Assembly (NCBI GenBank): GCA_964036315.1
Contig: OZ038482.1
Location: forward strand, 16,256,069-16,320,068
DNA: 64,000 nt
Direction of reading: 5' to 3'
DNA from: Acanthosepion esculentum
Lineage: Eukaryota; Mollusca; Cephalopoda; Sepiida; Sepiidae
This document shows, one piece after another, positions 54,568-64,000 of the stretch. Position numbers and translations under genes: made by a program. Position 1 is the first letter of the stretch; each line of letters starts with the position of its first letter. Below the pieces are notes generated by a model, which saw only the letters and a list, made by a program, of their open reading frames with translations, had not been told where the DNA came from and made no database searches.

Positions 54568-54900
54568 CCGGTTAGCAAGGTCAATTTTACTGTCTTTAAA
54601 CTTTAATCTTCCATGATTCTCTCACGTACATTCATATCTGCTCATGTCGTATAAAATGTAAACAAATGACGTCACACATTATGAAATGGACAAAGTCCGA
54701 CAATTATTTTAAGACATTTTTATGTTTATACATTCTTTTTATAGTTACAATTATTTAAGCAAATGCTCTGTTTTATAATAAATTTCTCGGACATTCACGC
54801 CGGTAAATGTTGTTTAATACTGTTTATTATAAACAGAGCATTTACTTAAATATTTGTATCTATAAATAGAACGTATAAACATAAAACATGAATTAAAATA
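54568..54900. repeat. SINE-like family T, inverted dimer
   Basis: Minus part 54568-54770 ('ggttagcaaggtcaatttta' ... 'aagcaaatgctctg') and plus part 54775-54900 ('ttcacgccggtaaatgttg', 'actgtttattataaacagag'). A CRE octamer lies at 54667-54674. It ends in (TA)n (54901-54926). Confidence 0.7.
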
Positions 54901-54929
54901 TACATATATATATATATATATATATAACT

Positions 54930-55076
54930 ATGGTCTGCTCAGAATAGTTGCAGTATAAACCACAGGTTGGCTCTATGGGTGTTGAACAAACACAAATGTG
55001 CTTGAGCAAGCGTCTGCAATAGGGATTGGCTAGCCACCCTAGTAAACAGGTATACTCGAATACGAGTGGCCAGCTA

Positions 55077-55116
<40 letters not shown>

Positions 55117-55620
55117 CATGCATGCCTATATAGAGTTATGCGTGTGATTACCTCAAGTTAATTTTTTTTAAGTATTACCGACTATTCGACGATTTAATTG
55201 GAACATTCAATGGGTATTGCGTATCGACCAATAGAATTTACTCATTGTATATGGTTTATAGTGGCATGTTCTCACGCTAAATGGGAGTTACATATTTGCT
55301 ATTAAACTATGCAAAGATGAGGTAAATAAAAACTTTAAGCAAATGCAGATTCCTAGGCTATATTTGGTGACGTCCAGACTGTCTGCATCGGCGACTAAAC
55401 AGATAATCTTTCCATTCGCTTAACATCCAGTTACAACTCAATTTAGGCCATCTTGCGTATTAGGGGTAGCTGAAATATTACAAAGATCTTTCTTAACTCA
55501 CTTCCGTTCTCTGTCACATTGAGCGGTTAGCAACTTGCTTACTTATCAGAGGTTGTGAAAGAAATAGTTTTCATACATTTTTCTCGACAGATATAATGTT
55601 GCTGATAAATAATTGCACCC
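54930..55620. other. No gene; (ATT)n at 55080-55113
   Basis: Apart from the trinucleotide run, no motif recognised. Confidence 0.5.
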
Positions 55621-55621
55621 C

Positions 55622-55623
<2 letters not shown>

Positions 55624-55673
<50 letters not shown>
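55624..55673. repeat. (TA)n microsatellite
   Basis: About 25 TA units. A pyrimidine-rich region follows to 55990 with a (CT)n core at 55920-55970. Confidence 0.95.
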
Positions 55674-55676
<3 letters not shown>

Positions 55677-55919
55677 CTTTGCGCTTTATTTCTACGTTTT
55701 CTTTATTTTTTTTTATTTTTGTCAATTCGTCTGTTTCTTTGTTTCTGTTTTTCATTCCTTCACTTTTCCACATATTTCTTTTGCTGGTTTTTCCGTTTTC
55801 TGTTTCGTTTGCGGAGTAGTGTATCAGGTTTTTCTTTTCTTTTCTTTTTTTGTCTTCATTCTGTGTCTTTCATGTACTCTCTCTTTTTTCTTTTTTTCCT
55901 TCATTCTGTGGTCTTTCTG

Positions 55920-55957
<38 letters not shown>

Positions 55958-55990
55958 TCTCTCTCTCTCTTTTCTTCCTTTCCTGTCTAC
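55674..55990 (+). repeat. T- and CT-rich tract
   Basis: Phe/Ser-rich open frames in three registers are composition artefacts. Confidence 0.8.
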
Positions 55991-56099
55991 CCGGCTACAT
56001 CACCGATTTCCCCATCACTATGCCGCTGGAAACGTATGTAAGAACAATCTCTGAGTCTTGTCGACAGCCACTTCAAATATAACAAGATCAGTCGCCTCT

Positions 56100-56565
56100 A
56101 CTAATTTCTCGGTAAATTCAATATTTGTCGGTTTCTCAACATAAAAATAGATACCCTTATAGGTGTCTATGTGCAAAACAAGGTTATTTATAGCATTACA
56201 TGATCTCTTTCCAGCCATAATTTAATGCATATCGATTTGTGATCAAAGTCAAACAAAGGTTTGATATATTGGAATGTTGGTCAGTCGATGTATTCATCCA
56301 TCATATCTGGTCTCGTGAGAGTGCAAATAAAGCGGGGTTTGTTCTCATCCATGAATCAACATACGCCCAGCTAAGTGAGAAGAATAAATTATTCTTCAAT
56401 ATCCTTTAAGATGCTGGTATTTCTATAAGTCATGAAATTATAATCCTTTCTATAAATTGGCGCGAATATTTCTTTCGGTGTTTTGATACTTTAGAAAGCT
56501 TGTCATCGGTTGAGATTGACCCATCAGAACTTTTTATTTATATCCGTTTTGGGCTGATAAACTGG
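56100..56565. other. No gene recognised
   Basis: May be the decayed interior of the LINE whose 3' end follows, but no motif seen. Confidence 0.4.
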
Positions 56566-56569
56566 ACTG

Positions 56570-56960
56570 ACGAACTACTTTCACTGGGACCCCAACTGCG
56601 TGCAATTTAAGCGTGCTACTAGGTTGGCATCTCGGTCCCACCCTTTCACTATCGTAAATTTAACCGTCACTTCTACTCCAACAGCTTCTTCTCTCACATT
56701 TCCCGACAGTGGAACTCCCTTCCTCTTACTTGCTTCCCTGATAGCTATAATCTTCAAATATTCAAGTGTAATATCAATCGACATCTTCTGATGCCTTGAT
56801 CCTGATCCCCGTCCTTCTCTATATCCTTTCCTCAAACACCCCTCTTTACTCTTGCTCTCACTCTCTGTAACCCCTTGTGTGCTAGTGGCACACCCGACTT
56901 GCTTGGGGTGAAACGCTTACAAAACAGGACAAGTACTATAAATCGCACATTCCCTTTATG
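56570..56960 (+). pseudogene. Jockey-like LINE ORF2 3' end
   Basis: FKRATRLASRSHPFTIV is followed, after one frame change, by W-N-S-L-P and CFPDSYNLQIFKCNINRHLL then a stop. This is the standard C-terminus of jockey-like reverse transcriptases in molluscs (R-A-T-R-L-A-S-R-S-H-P-F then W-N-S-L-P then N-L-x-x-F-K-x-x-V/I-N-R). The 3' UTR 'gtaaccccttgtgtgctagt' resembles those at 30.3 and 60.0 kb. 5' truncated. Confidence 0.75.
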
Positions 56961-56984
56961 TTGCAAATTAGGTCCCTTCATATC

Positions 56985-57300
56985 AGTCAGTTATGTGCCA
57001 TGCATGATACGCGCTTAGGCGATCGTGTATCTTTCGATACGTGACTGACGAGGCAGATTTTTCCAGCACTAGGTTGCCAAATCTTTCTGCGGTAGATCAG
57101 TTGTCATCCAACCCTATAGAACCCGGTTTGTCCTGCTATTTACCCACAGCTTGGGGGAGAAGACGAGAAATCATACCTTTTTCCCAAATGCATTAGCACA
57201 TATGTGAATGTAATGGATTCGCCTGGAATTTGAACCCGGCTCTCCGATTCCTCAGTTCGAGCCGTTATCCATTACTCCATTGTGCCCCTTCATATAATCT
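56985..57300 (-). repeat. tRNA-derived SINE family S1, near full length
   Basis: Minus strand: head 'atggagtaatggataacggc' and 'ccgggttcaaattccaggcg' (tRNA-like A- and B-box regions), body 'agctgtgggtaaatagcagg', tail 'gcctcgtcagtcacgtatc' ... 'cataactgactgatat'. Head shared with 26719-26885, tail shared with 27518-27665. About 300 bp, typical SINE size. Confidence 0.75.
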
Positions 57301-57657
57301 TTTGATAAACAAATGTAAAATTCCAATTCGCCTGGAATTTGAACCCGGCTCTCCGATTCCTCAGTTCGAGCCGTTATCCATTACTCCATTGTGCCCCTTC
57401 ATATAATCTTTTGATAAACAAATGTAAAATTCCAATTCGCCTGGAATTTGAACCCGGCTCTCCGATTCCTCAGTTCGAGCCGTTATCCATTACTCCATTG
57501 TGCCCCTTCATATAATCTTTTGATAAACAAATGTAAAATTCCAATTCGCCTGGAATTTGAACCCGGCTCTCCGATTCCTCAGTTCGAGCCGTTATCCATT
57601 ACTCCATTGTGCCCCTTCATATAATCTTTTGATAAACAAATGTAAAATTCCAATGCA
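57221..57657 (-). repeat. 109-bp tandem repeat x4 of the SINE S1 head plus flank
   Basis: 'gcctggaatttgaacccggc' starts at 57221, 57330, 57439 and 57548, exactly 109 bp apart; copies appear identical. Each unit holds the whole tRNA-like head plus 'ataatcttttgataaacaaa' flank. The near identity suggests very recent expansion. Confidence 0.95.
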
Positions 57658-57659
57658 TT

Positions 57660-58130
57660 CCTGTTATAGGAAAATTCAATAAAGTAACTACTCGGTCTTA
57701 TTTCCCTAATTGCACAACAATTTTTTAATTTTTAAGTTGTATTTAAAGCAAAATTCTTCTTGGAAGTTGAAAAGTTTTTGTTTTTTTTAATTGTTTCCCA
57801 TGCGAGGAAGTGAAACACAAACTAAATTCTTTCTACATATTTGATGTTCAAGTGGAACCAAATTTGAAAAAAATTAAATTCGTTATGACCGGGTTTATAC
57901 TATCTTACATTATACCCTAAATCAATTTTAAACATTAATAAACAATTTATTTAAAATACAAAAAAATATCCAGTTTGAAAGACAAGTAAACACACTTAGT
58001 TTACTAAATACGTATTTGAAATTTACTTTCAGGATATTTGTTTTCCACTTTTTTTATATATAAATTTGCGTAAGGTTAAATTTTGTGTGTCTCCACAATT
58101 TATATCAATAGAATAATCTGTCTTCGTGTC
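57660..58130. other. No gene recognised
   Basis: AT-rich. No motif seen. Confidence 0.5.
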
Positions 58131-58137
58131 GTACATT

Positions 58138-58830
58138 GGCCCGTCCTGGGTATGCCGGTAAACTACATCCACGTCCTGGGTATGATGATAAACTACATCC
58201 GCGTCCTGGGTATGATGATAAACTACGTCCAACAGAAAGGCCGGTTTTGAAAAAAATAATGTTGCCGGATATACGTTTTTGGAAAAATAGCATTACCAGC
58301 TATACGTTTTTGAAAGAATAATGTTGCCAGCAGTGCATTTTTGAAAAAATAATATTACCAGCTATACATTTTTGGAAGAAATAATATTACCAGCTATATA
58401 TTTGTTTGTTTTTTAATATTACCAGCTATACGTTTTTTTTTAAATAATAATACCAGCTATACTTTTTTGGAAAAGCAATATTACAAGCTATACGTTTTTG
58501 AAGTAACATCATAAATTTCACTAAAGAAATTGGGATCTACAGAATAATCTAAAAACAAAAACAAAAAAATGCATTGTTAAAAAACAAATATTACCAGGTA
58601 TATATTTTTGAAAAAAAAAAAATATATGTAACTAGCTATACATTTTTTCAAAAAAAAAGAAAAATATTACCAGCGATACATAATTGAAAAAATTATTACC
58701 AGAAATAGAATTTTTGATGGAAAAATATTACCAGAAATAGATTTTAAAAAAAAACATTACCAACAATAGAATTTTGTCGGCATTAAATGACCCATTGAGG
58801 TTGATATGCCGTAAAATCAAAACAAACAAA
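58138..58830 (+). repeat. Interspersed family V, copy 5 (middle blocks missing)
   Basis: Three 30-bp head units ('gtcctgggtatgatgataaa'), then directly about 15 VNTR units ('accagctatacgtttttgaa'), and the tail 'ggcattaaatgacccattga'. The 'ggtccaccctgacccg' centre present in copies 1-4 is deleted. Confidence 0.8.
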
Positions 58831-58831
58831 T

Positions 58832-59925
58832 CGTACATTGGCTAATTGTTTTTGCAACTGCAATTCACGAATTGCTGCAACACTAATATCCGAACTGTAC
58901 ATTCTCACTTCAAAGTGTCTTTAAAAATTATGGTGCATTCAAACTGCCATATATCCCCAAGGGGTGCAATAGGATAGCTCATCAGTCGAAGAATTTTAAT
59001 AGATATAGATGAAGTAACAATGTGTAGCAGAAAGGTATTTGGGGCAATGAACTGCGCGCGCCAGAAACATTCAGTCAGTATCAGGTGACAATGAACTCTT
59101 CCTGAAAATCAGTGAATTAAGAGTGCTAAACTTCTTGATTATTTTGTCTTTACAAGACAAGCTCTAAGAATCTTTTGCAATTATAATTTTGAAGACCACC
59201 GGGAAAACTGTTAGTCTCATCTATTGGCTTTGTCACCATGTAATTCTTTATCCAACTAATGGCAATGTCACTGAAATTAATGACATTATAACTGACTACT
59301 TCCCACAATCAAATGAAAATATTTAAGCAGCCAAAAAAAACGAGTGACGAGGTACGTCTGTAGCCAAATAAATTTTTCATTACAAGCTCACTTAGTGAAA
59401 TGGTTCTACACAGATTGTGTTTCTAAGAAGGAACACGTATTGTTCTTTGAAATTTTGATGCTGCTAATGATATTGCAATAGGACAAGATATATTATTAAA
59501 TGTCTCATGGGTATAGATATTTATGCTGTTATTACTTCTAGAATTCATGAAGACAAAACATTATTTATCCTAAGAATACCAAGTGGTCATGGACTCTCAT
59601 TTCAAGTGCAAATGGTTAATTTCCAGTCATACTATACTTTGGTCTTACAATTCAAAAAAATATCTACGCTAAACCCTTTCGGAAAAGTATCTACATCAAG
59701 AAAACAAATGTTTCTCAAATGGCCAGATTTATGGAGCTAAGTCCAGAGTAATAAATTCAATTGAGCATAGCATTATGACAAACAGATCTTTAGAAAATAT
59801 ATGACTTGCTGAAAATGTTGTTTATACAAAAATGTTAAGATTGTTTATAACAACTTTTCTAAAAAAAAAAAACTTATCTGTCCGTACGATAAGCATTTGG
59901 AAAGTAAAGATAAATGTATCATAAC
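58832..59925. other. No gene recognised
   Basis: 59150-59760 reads in patches as protein-like (for example CVSKKEHVLFFEI, FILRIPSGHGLSFQ) and might be an unrecognised transposase remnant. No family can be named. Confidence 0.35.
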
Positions 59926-59929
59926 CAAG

Positions 59930-60270
59930 TCGTAAGCAGTAGAACATTTTTCAATATGATTGTTGATGATTTATTTTTTAATTGGTATCACCCTGCACGA
60001 AGCCGTAAAATCACTAAGGCACAAGGGGTTACAGGCTATGGACAAATTAGGAACAGAAACATTAATAATGAGCGGGAAGAGGATAGTGTAATCAGGACAG
60101 TAGATAGCGATTGACATTACATTTAAATTTTTGCAGATTAAACTTGACTGGAGAGCATGGAACCGGAAGGAAGTTCCACAAGAGAGAAGTGCGAGAAAAG
60201 AAACAGCATAGCATTTACGGTTACATTTAGCCAGCTCAACAGTAAATTTATGAGATCTTGACGCCACTCT
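59930..60270 (-). pseudogene. Jockey-like LINE ORF2 3' end
   Basis: Minus strand: SRSHKFTVELAKC, then in shifting frame an 'L-W-N-x-L-P' step and NLQKFKCNVNRYLLS and a stop, with 3' UTR 'gtaaccccttgtgccttag'. Same C-terminal signature as 56570-56960. 5' truncated and frameshifted. Confidence 0.6.
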
Positions 60271-60286
60271 AGCACTGAGCTTAAAT

Positions 60287-60345
<59 letters not shown>

Positions 60346-60346
60346 G
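60287..60346. repeat. (TATC)n microsatellite
   Basis: About 15 units. Confidence 0.95.
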
Positions 60347-60349
60347 TGT

Positions 60350-61500
60350 AAAGTGAAGTTTTAAAAAAACTGCTACCTAACAACAAATATCTCTTCCCTT
60401 GAACTGAATAAGGGCGGGGACGTAATCTGGCACAAAGTCTATGAGGTCATGAGATATACACAGTCGTTGCTGTGTATATCTATCCTAGCACAGCTCAGGG
60501 TTGTCCATAACTGATATGTGATCATTGGGTATTACGGTAAGGAATTTCATTAGGTTTGAAATTATGTCTCACGGATACTCACTGGGTGTTGTGACCAAGT
60601 AAATGGTTAATAAATAACAAAACAAGAGGTTGCAGATAAATAGTGTATTGAACAGTAAATACCACAGAAGAGTGTTACACGACTTGGGTGTGTGCATCAG
60701 TTGACCAGCGTTCAATCTATATCACCGTTATATTCAGTGATCCCCCACCCGGCCCACGAGGGCGTATGTAGCACAAGGCCGAGTTTAACGTGGGTCATCC
60801 GAGTCCGTAGGCTCGGCCAAAAAATCCCCGTAGAACCCGCATAAACTGGTTCGGGTCTGTGTTTCTGGAACTAATTTATATCTAATGATATAAATTAGTT
60901 CCAGAAACTCTCGCTTGATTCCAGATACGCCATTTGTCTCGCCAGCATTAAATCCCAGTGTTGTGATGACTTCCCTCTAATGAGGCTGTTGTGGACTCTT
61001 CCATTTACTATAAAGTTAATAGGAAAAGTAAGCCTAGCGGAACGGTGATATAGACGCTTCTACCGAGGCTGTGACTGTTCGCAGCTCCTGTTGAGAGTGG
61101 AGCCCGGACGAGGCTGCGTCGAAGGGCAGAGTTTCGTCCGGGAAGGTAGAGAGACCCGAACCCGTTTATGCGTTTAAAATTTTTAGATTTAAAAAAAATT
61201 CAATTTAAATAAATTTTAAAATTTAAATATTTTTAAAAAAATCTAAAATTTGTTTCTCAAATTTTATCTTGCCAATTTCAATTAGATCCGTTTTCTTTTT
61301 TCATTCCATCACTTTTGTTATTTGATATCCCACTCTGATAATAGATCTTCCAAGAAGGGCGAAATGTTGTAAGAGCCACGTAGATTCGTTTACTGTAGAT
61401 GAGCTTGCGATTAAGGCACTCTCTAAACATTTTCGCTGCAGTGAATTGCTTTCTCTTTTGATAAAAGTAGAATTTTTTATGTCAAAATATTCCCTAATAT
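60350..61500. other. No gene; unclassified repeat pieces
   Basis: 60768-60840 matches the repeat at 32.5 kb. 'cataaactggttcgggtct' (60843-60861) is inverted near 61150-61170 ('agacccgaacccgtttatg'), and 'tatatcaccgtt' (60718-60729) is inverted near 61043-61054, so 60.7-61.2 kb may be one foldback-type element. Confidence 0.4.
60861..60908. repeat. Perfect 22-bp palindrome, 4-base loop
   Basis: Arms 60861-60882 and 60887-60908 ('gtttctggaactaatttata'), loop TAAT. Confidence 0.92.
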
Positions 61501-61507
61501 TCATCTG

Positions 61508-61508
<1 letters not shown>

Positions 61509-61569
<61 letters not shown>

Positions 61570-61590
61570 ATATGTGTGTGTGTATGCATA
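61509..61590. repeat. (TA)n(TG)n compound microsatellite
   Basis: Five TA units, then TG with one TTTA break. Confidence 0.93.
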
Positions 61591-61591
61591 T

Positions 61592-61735
61592 AAGTGGACA
61601 TTTAGGTCAACATCGAGTGCCGAAATTTTGTGTCAGGCTTAAACGCAATCGTCAGGTCATGGTTTGCCGATTAGGCTTAAAACATGAAACAGACTGTGCG
61701 TTGACTTCAATGTCCACTTTAATATTTACATATCG
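61592..61735 (+). repeat. Foldback family F, diverged copy
   Basis: Inverted arms 'aagtggacatttaggtcaac' and 'gttgacttcaatgtccactt' enclose 'cgtcaggtcatggtttgccg' and 'catgaaacagactg'. Confidence 0.7.
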
Positions 61736-61784
61736 AACATACGGTAAAACTATATTTTTATCATATTATATATAATATCATATT

Positions 61785-62063
61785 TGTTATGGGAACTTAC
61801 CTATAACGAAAATGGACTCTTCCTGACTCTATAAATACTGCGCCTCTCTGAGAGAGAGGAGACGAATGAGTTAAGACCTAACGAGTCAAGACAATATTAG
61901 TTCACTCTAAACCACACTGACAGTTAATACTAACACCTTCAACTTCTTGTATTATATTTCTGTTGTAATATATCTTTGTTATTTACTACTCTTGTGTTCG
62001 TGTTGTTCTTCCTTCGTTCTACCTTGGGCCATAACCGTGGTGGGAGGATATTGGACCATAACA
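61785..62063 (+). repeat. 5' LTR of the Gypsy element, 279 bp
   Basis: TGTTATGG ... CCATAACA termini. TATAAAT at 61830-61836, about 45 bp in, followed by 'ctgcgcctctctgagagag'. The next bases are ATGGCGACGAGGACT; TGGCGACGAGG is the likely primer-binding site (starts TGG, one base after the LTR). The priming tRNA was not identified. Confidence 0.9.
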
Positions 62064-62400
62064 ATGGCGACGAGGACTGAAGAAACAAACTCTACGCGGA
62101 GAAATCCTAAAAAAGTATACTGAGAAAACTTCAGAAACAAACTCTACGAGGAGAAATCCTAAAAAAAAGTATTCTGAGGAAACTCAAGAAACAAGTTCTA
62201 CGTGGAGAATCTACAAAAATTATTTTACTATCGGTCGTCCATAACAGAGGCGACGTTGGTAGTGAGAAAAAAAAAGTTATACGCGAACATAAAAAAAGGA
62301 AAAAAAAGAGAATTTTCTTTTTGGACACCCACTTTACAGTAGTAACAAAGACCTGAAGTCTAAACTAAAAGAAAAATACTTACACATAATTACGGTAAAT
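62064..62400 (+). other. Leader of the Gypsy element
   Basis: 'acaaactctacg.ggagaaatcc' is tandemly repeated (near 62086 and 62141, partial at 62193), so the leader contains a duplicated module of about 55 bp. Confidence 0.6.
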
Positions 62401-63045
62401 ATGGAAGACTTTAAGGAAACCATATTGGAACTTATGAAAATACAATTTGAGCAGCAACAGAAAAACGAATAGAAGCATCTTGAACTACAAGAATTATTGC
62501 TACGGGTAATAAAAAATAATGGGCAGAATACCAAAAATGAAACAGTTCTCTCGCAAAATGCTATATGGAGCTCTATCGAAGATTTCACGTATGCACCGAA
62601 CGAAGACAAAACCTTCGCAGCTTACTTCAGAAGGTACGAAGATTTATATGAGTTTGATTGCGGGAATTGGTCTGACGCGAGAAAAGTACGTCTACTACTA
62701 AGAAAATTAGGGTCATGCGAATACAGTAAATTCGTAGATTTACATCCTACCGAGGAAACCAAATGAGTTAACCTTCAAGGAAGCCATAAAACTGTGAACA
62801 GAACTATTTAGCCCAAACACCTCATTATTCCACAAAAGATGGAAATGTCTGAATCTAACAAAAAAGGACAGCGAAGACTATATAACATTCGCTTCCATTG
62901 TAAACAAACATTGTGATGACTTTAAGTTATCTGAACTAAGCCCAGACAGCTTTAAATGTTTAATATTCGTTCAAGGCCTGGTTTCGAATAAAGACGCAGA
63001 GATCAGATGCAGAATTCTTACAAAACTGGAGAGTGAACCAGAATT
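62401..63045 (+). pseudogene. Gypsy gag (capsid region), broken
   Basis: The ATG at 62401 starts MEDFKETILELMKIQ. A TAG stop is at 62470-62472. The frame then continues through FTYAPNEDKTFAAYFRRYED (capsid N-terminal part) to a TGA at 62764-62766, where a one-base shift is needed. In the next frame a TGA lies at 62795-62797, then the capsid C-terminal part reads on (FHKRWKCLNLTKK, FASIVNKHCDDFKLS, LIFVQGLVSNKD) into 63044. Role: structural shell protein of the retrotransposon particle. Three lesions mean no full-length Gag. Confidence 0.88.
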
Positions 63046-63742
63046 GACGCTACAAAAATTGGCTGAAGACTGTCAGAGATGTATAAGCGTAAAGAAGGAC
63101 TCGAAAGATATAGAAGAGTCTGGCATCGCTCACATACGTAAAGTACAACGACAAACACGTTTTTGTCCCTCCTCAAAAACAAACCAAACTAATTTTCCCT
63201 CCTCAAAAACAGGTCAAACAAATTTTTCTACTTCAAAAAGTCAATATCATAAAAAATTACCACCCAGTCCATGCTATCGCTGTGGGACTTTGCATTGGTA
63301 TAAAGATTGTCCATATCGCTGTAAGACTTGTCTGTCGTGCAAAAAAGTGGGTCATAAAAGTTCTCATTGTTGGACTAGGAAAGAAAGCAAAAGCAGAGTA
63401 AGGGTCACTAGGACTGACCAAGCGGACGAGACAAACATACGAAAATACGTGCAAGTAGAAATGTTAAACAGAAAAGTCAGACTACAATTGGATTCCGATT
63501 CGGACTTAAACATTATTAACGTACAAACATGGAGAAAATTGAACAAGCCAACCATGTTGAGAACCGATAAAAATGCTAGATCGGTAACTGGGAGAAAAAT
63601 AAAATTTGAAGGAGAAGTTATTATAAATGTGACATTCAATGGAATGACCAAAAAATTAAAAATGTATGTGCTAAGAAACACAGAAAATTTATTTGGAACG
63701 AACTGGATGCAGAAATTCGGATTTATTGGGATTTATCAATAA
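63044..63742 (+). pseudogene. Gypsy gag nucleocapsid plus aspartic protease
   Basis: A 232-codon open stretch in frame with the preceding capsid end, so it is not an independent gene. Residues 41-66 carry two 10-residue repeats (PSSKTxQTNF). Zinc knuckle 1 is C77-X2-C80-X3-H84-X4-C89; knuckle 2 is C96-X2-C99-X4-H104-X4-C109 (canonical). The retropepsin follows: the active-site loop at residues 148-154 reads QLDSDSD where L-D-T-G-S-D is expected, so the Gly is lost. The protease end NLFGTNWM is typical. The stop at 63740-63742 separates it from the reverse transcriptase, which is in the +1 frame. Confidence 0.9.
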
Positions 63743-63779
63743 GTACGTACTGCCAAAAAGGTAAAGTTTATCGACCGAG

Positions 63780-64000
63780 GCAGATAAATTAAAGGAGAAA
63801 CTAAAAGAGAGTTTCCCCGAAGTATTTTCAGTCGGCCTCGGGAGGTGTAAAAAAATGGCAGCAAAAATCGAAATAAAAGAAAACGTACAACCTATCTTCA
63901 AGAAGAAAAGGAACGTACCTTTTGCTTCAATAGAAAAAATAAATCAAAAGTTAGATAAACTCGAAAAAATCGGTATATTGACAAACGCAGAATATAGTCA
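63780..64000 (+). pseudogene. Gypsy reverse transcriptase, N-terminal start (truncated by window)
   Basis: In the frame one base from the protease: KLKEKLKESFPEVFSVGLGR, KIEIKENVQPIFKKKRNVPF, then KINQKLDKLEKIGILTNAEY. This is the usual Gypsy entry to the reverse transcriptase (F-P-x-V-F, P-x-F-x-x-x-R-x-V-P-x-A, L-x-x-x-G-I/V). A TAA in this frame at about 63762 and the frame change make it a pseudogene. The polymerase catalytic motif lies beyond the window. Confidence 0.85.

Larger units (their letters stand above)
61785..64000 (+). mobile_element. Ty3/Gypsy LTR retrotransposon, 5' half (continues past the window)
   Basis: 5' LTR, leader, gag with zinc knuckles, protease and the start of reverse transcriptase in order on the plus strand, cut by the window end. 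Gag, protease and junctions carry stops and frameshifts. The LTR matches the solo LTR at 19434-19705. Confidence 0.92.

Overview
This window looks like intergenic, repeat-saturated DNA from a large animal genome, most plausibly a cephalopod mollusc (octopus-like). That attribution is an inference. It rests on the very dense (TA)n, (TG)n and (GATA)n microsatellites, the AT-rich background, and the mixture of Penelope-like, jockey-like, Ty3/Gypsy, Tc1/mariner and tRNA-derived SINE families. No bacterial operon, no intact host gene and no convincing host exon was found. Everything with recognisable coding potential is mobile-element derived, and almost all of it is broken.

Layout. 1-11.4 kb: microsatellites, pieces of a non-LTR retrotransposon on the minus strand (3990-6628), a first copy of a VNTR-bearing interspersed family (family V), a CT-rich tract and a LINE reverse-transcriptase tail (8.4-8.9 kb). 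11.4-13.4 kb: a full-length mariner with intact ends nested inside an older terminal-inverted-repeat element. 13.9-19.7 kb: microsatellites, a 112-114 bp inverted repeat, Penelope-like (PLE) GIY-YIG fragments, and a solo LTR with a perfect 5-bp target duplication (19.43-19.71 kb). 20-24.8 kb: family V, two PLE 3' ends and a long interrupted (GATA)n block. 26.7-30.4 kb: SINE pieces, family V and a jockey-like LINE pseudogene with a YADD box. 30.7-38.7 kb: foldback repeats, another PLE 5' region, tandem repeats, a Tc1 fragment and a putative solo LTR. 39.2-40.4 kb: the largest family V copy. 43-51.6 kb: a 187-bp MITE, an internally deleted mariner, an inverted SINE dimer, two deleted Tc1 elements and a decayed second-lineage mariner. 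52-54.9 kb: a 54-bp minisatellite and nested giant inverted repeats. 56.5-60.3 kb: LINE 3' ends and a SINE whose tRNA-like head is repeated four times. 61.8 kb to the end: the 5' half of a Ty3/Gypsy retrotransposon running off the window, whose LTR matches the solo LTR at 19.4 kb.

The most interesting signal is a small RNA-like motif, CTGANGA + one base + hairpin + GAAA. It recurs at many places in and beside the PLE pieces, with different but self-complementary stem sequences. This covariation is what a hammerhead ribozyme core would leave. Hammerheads are established in Penelope-like elements; the extra base before the stem and the unresolved outer stems make these copies worth testing. A second theme is that many repeats are inverted dimers or foldbacks, and that element pieces stop exactly at (TA)n tracts.
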